Source of the DNA: Epiperipatus broadwayi
Lineage: Eukaryota > Onychophora > Udeonychophora > Euonychophora > Peripatidae
NCBI GenBank assembly: GCA_028023455.1
Contig: JAQFVV010006246.1
Coordinates: 1,725,501-1,789,500, forward strand
Length of the DNA stretch: 64,000 bases
Reading direction: 5' to 3'
Shown: piece by piece, positions 62,006-64,000 of the stretch
Layout of the letters: the number at the start of each line of letters is the position of its first letter
Position numbering within the stretch: position 1 is the first letter of the stretch
Program-made: the position numbers and the translations under genes
The notes under the pieces: model-generated
What the model was told of the DNA's origin: nothing
What the model saw: the letters and a program-made list of their open reading frames with translations, nothing else
Database searches by the model: none

Positions 62006-63169
62006 AAAATCAAAACATTACTATGAGCAAATAATACTAATGATTAAGTGTGTGTGTGTTATCTAAACATACACTACTTTGTAATCTATATTCATTAATT
62101 CCAATGTAAGACTTGATTAATTTTTTAAAAATTTTAGTCTTAACATTGCTATATTATAGATTACTGATAATAATGGCTGGCTGCTGCATGTCCACCTTTG
62201 ATGTTATGTTGTTTCTTGTAATATCCATTCTTGGTATGATTAGCTTCTATAGATTCTTTTATAGTCTCTTTGCTTTACTTCAGCGAATGCTATAGCTTCC
62301 ACATCTCATACATATGTGTTATGTACTTCTTGTTAATATTTCTAATACTGTTGACCTTGCTTCTATAGTTTACAAATGGATTCAAAATACATGACAATCA
62401 TAACATGAACAGTTCTTTAGTCTGACTATTTCTCTGTACACAATTCCTGTCTTTATTTTAGAAGTGCTTTCTGATATAGTCTAAAATAACTTTTCCTTTT
62501 GGCAATATTCATTTACTTCTTTACCCTTTATTATGTGTATATTAACACATACAATTCCAAGTAATAGCTAAAACTTTTTACCCATGCAACACTCCTGCTC
62601 TATTGGATAAAAAACAGTTCTTTTAGTTTTTTTCAACTTATGCAAGGAAGATAGATCAAAATGTTTTAGGTAGGTAGGTTTTTTGAGACCTCTTCTGCCT
62701 TGGACTGGATTATCTTGAAACTATAACTAGTTCCCTAATTTCCAATCTATTCTGTTTATTTTCCATGGTAGTTGTAGTTCTTTGAAATTCATGGGTATAT
62801 TTTAATAATGGATATATTGATGTACATAGCTGGTATTTCTGCATAGTTAGTCCTGATGCCTATGGTACTTTCTCTTTAGCTTTTGCTACTAATAGTTATT
62901 TTCACTTAATTTTGATCACCTCTGCTGGTGTCATGCATTGCCTGAATAACTAGGGCATAATACCTTATCACATAATTGATTCTTTGGATCAAGAGCTGTT
63001 TTAATGGGTGTATGCTGACCTATCATGTACAATACATGATTATATATTTTACTCTCAAATATTAACCCATGTGATCATTTCTTAATGAAGGTAATTAGTG
63101 CTATGTGCTGGTAGAACAATAATCTAGATATTTTTGCTTGCCAATCATCCCTTTAAATTTTTTGTAGGG
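62006..63169 (-). mobile_element. Probable 3' part of the right-hand gypsy element
   Basis: Lies directly downstream of the integrase remnant on the minus strand. Short in-frame patches (for example TPAEVIKIK near 62930) resemble the post-core integrase segment, but too many changes have accumulated to align it. No LTR was recognised. Confidence 0.35.
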
Positions 63170-64000
63170 TTTTCTTTACTTTTTGTAAGCCTCATTAATG
63201 TGCCTTATAGCATTTCTTTTGCAAAACATTTTAAATTGCATTGAGATGAATGCCATTTCACTATTCCAAACAATTACCATTGGGACACCAAATATGGCAA
63301 AATGGCATTGCAAATATAAACTGAATGCAGCTTATTCACAATAAATTAACCATTTAATATATGCATCATCAATTACAAAAAATTGTTTGATTTTTCAGAT
63401 GCCTGTGTGATCTATGATAATCCAGTCTTACAATTGCATAGAGTCAGAAAACAACATTTTGTTTGTTTTGGAGTGAATATTTAATCTTTTTACTACACTT
63501 ATGATGCATACAAGCTTCATTATTCTTATACAGATTTGCTCACCATGCATACAAGAGGGCTAGCATATTAACTATGTCTGGATATCATTCATGTAAAACT
63601 TGAACTACTTTCATTTTGCACTATGGAAGTATGAGCCCTCTGCTTTCCTACATAATGCATTTACCCTGAACTGCTTAATTATCTTTACTTCTGTCATATT
63701 GCTAAGTATTTTATTGGTTGTCTTGAATGTTGTGACTCATTTCATTTTGAAGTTAGAAATATCCTGTAATATTTGTTTTCTTTAGTTCAAATTGCTACCA
63801 TATGACTGTTTATGTATTCATTGTTGGCCTGGTTAGCTATGTTAACAACTATATCATTTACCTCTGCCTTTTCTGATGTGTCTAGTGGTCTACTCAGGGC
63901 ATCTGCATGAGGAATATACTTCCCTTCTATGTATGTTAGCTTACAATTTACATGCTTAAAGTTTATCCACCAAATCATTCTCGACAATGTGAATGCTGGA
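63170..64000 (-). pseudogene. Ty3/gypsy RNase H and integrase remnant, cut by window end
   Basis: The minus strand from 64000 down gives RNase H: SRMIWWINFKHVNCKLTYIE, then GKYIPHADALSRPL, the standard end of gypsy RNase H. After a decayed stretch, 63170-63560 gives integrase: WIIIDHTGI, a stop, KIKQFFVIDDAYIKW, FAIFGVPMVIVWNSEMAF, FCKRNAIRHINEA. The first catalytic Asp is kept and the second (usually S-D-N/H-G) reads W-N-S. The sequence style (IDYAGP..DAYSKW..RNGIRH) is that of Mag/K02A2.6-like gypsy elements, unlike the 16-26 kb element. RT lies beyond the window. Confidence 0.85.

Overview
The window is very A+T-rich eukaryotic (animal) nuclear DNA. It has no bacterial-type operons, and almost all coding-like sequence is either decayed transposable elements or short exons with GT..AG borders. 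The host signal is one plus-strand gene made of CUB domains (cubilin or similar secreted/membrane CUB protein). Together with a Penelope-like element carrying a GIY-YIG domain, RTE-type LINEs and several Ty3/gypsy elements, this suggests an invertebrate metazoan with large, repeat-filled introns. I see no marker that fixes the phylum.

Layout. 0-2 kb: a 5'-truncated Penelope-like element (PLE), preceded by an inverted copy of its own 3' end and followed by a hammerhead-like motif in its 3' region. 2-8.6 kb: A+T-rich DNA with one possible exon, a diverged dispersed repeat in two copies and a 5'-truncated RTE LINE. 8.7-16.2 kb: a minus-strand, gag-only LTR retrotransposon with long LTRs. 16.2-26.1 kb: a minus-strand Ty3/gypsy element with 1.6-1.7 kb LTRs, tRNA-type primer site, polypurine tract and gag-protease-RT-RNase H-integrase, all broken by frameshifts. 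These two elements meet at about 16,226, where the LTRs of both are truncated. 27.4-28.4 kb: a plus-strand primer-site-like sequence and gag remnant of a third LTR element.

30.9-60.8 kb: four CUB exons (30911-31092, 37849-38046, 39699-39839, 60625-60818). Their splice phases agree at each of the three joins, so they very probably belong to one gene. The introns are about 6.8, 1.65 and 20.8 kb. They hold a probable solo LTR (31.9-34.1 kb), a foldback element (36.1-36.5 kb), a second RTE copy (40.0-40.9 kb), a 424-bp-period tandem duplication (54.2-54.9 kb), a 1.9 kb terminal-inverted-repeat transposon with a perfect 9-bp target duplication (57.1-59.0 kb) and a second, larger foldback element of the same family (59.6-60.3 kb). 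61.8-64 kb: a decayed minus-strand gypsy pol (RNase H and integrase) that runs off the window.

The most useful leads are the 9-bp-TSD transposon with its uncharacterised ORF and internal repeats, the foldback family, the hammerhead-like PLE motif, and the double-truncated LTR junction. No complete host gene, CRISPR array, rRNA or confident tRNA gene was found.
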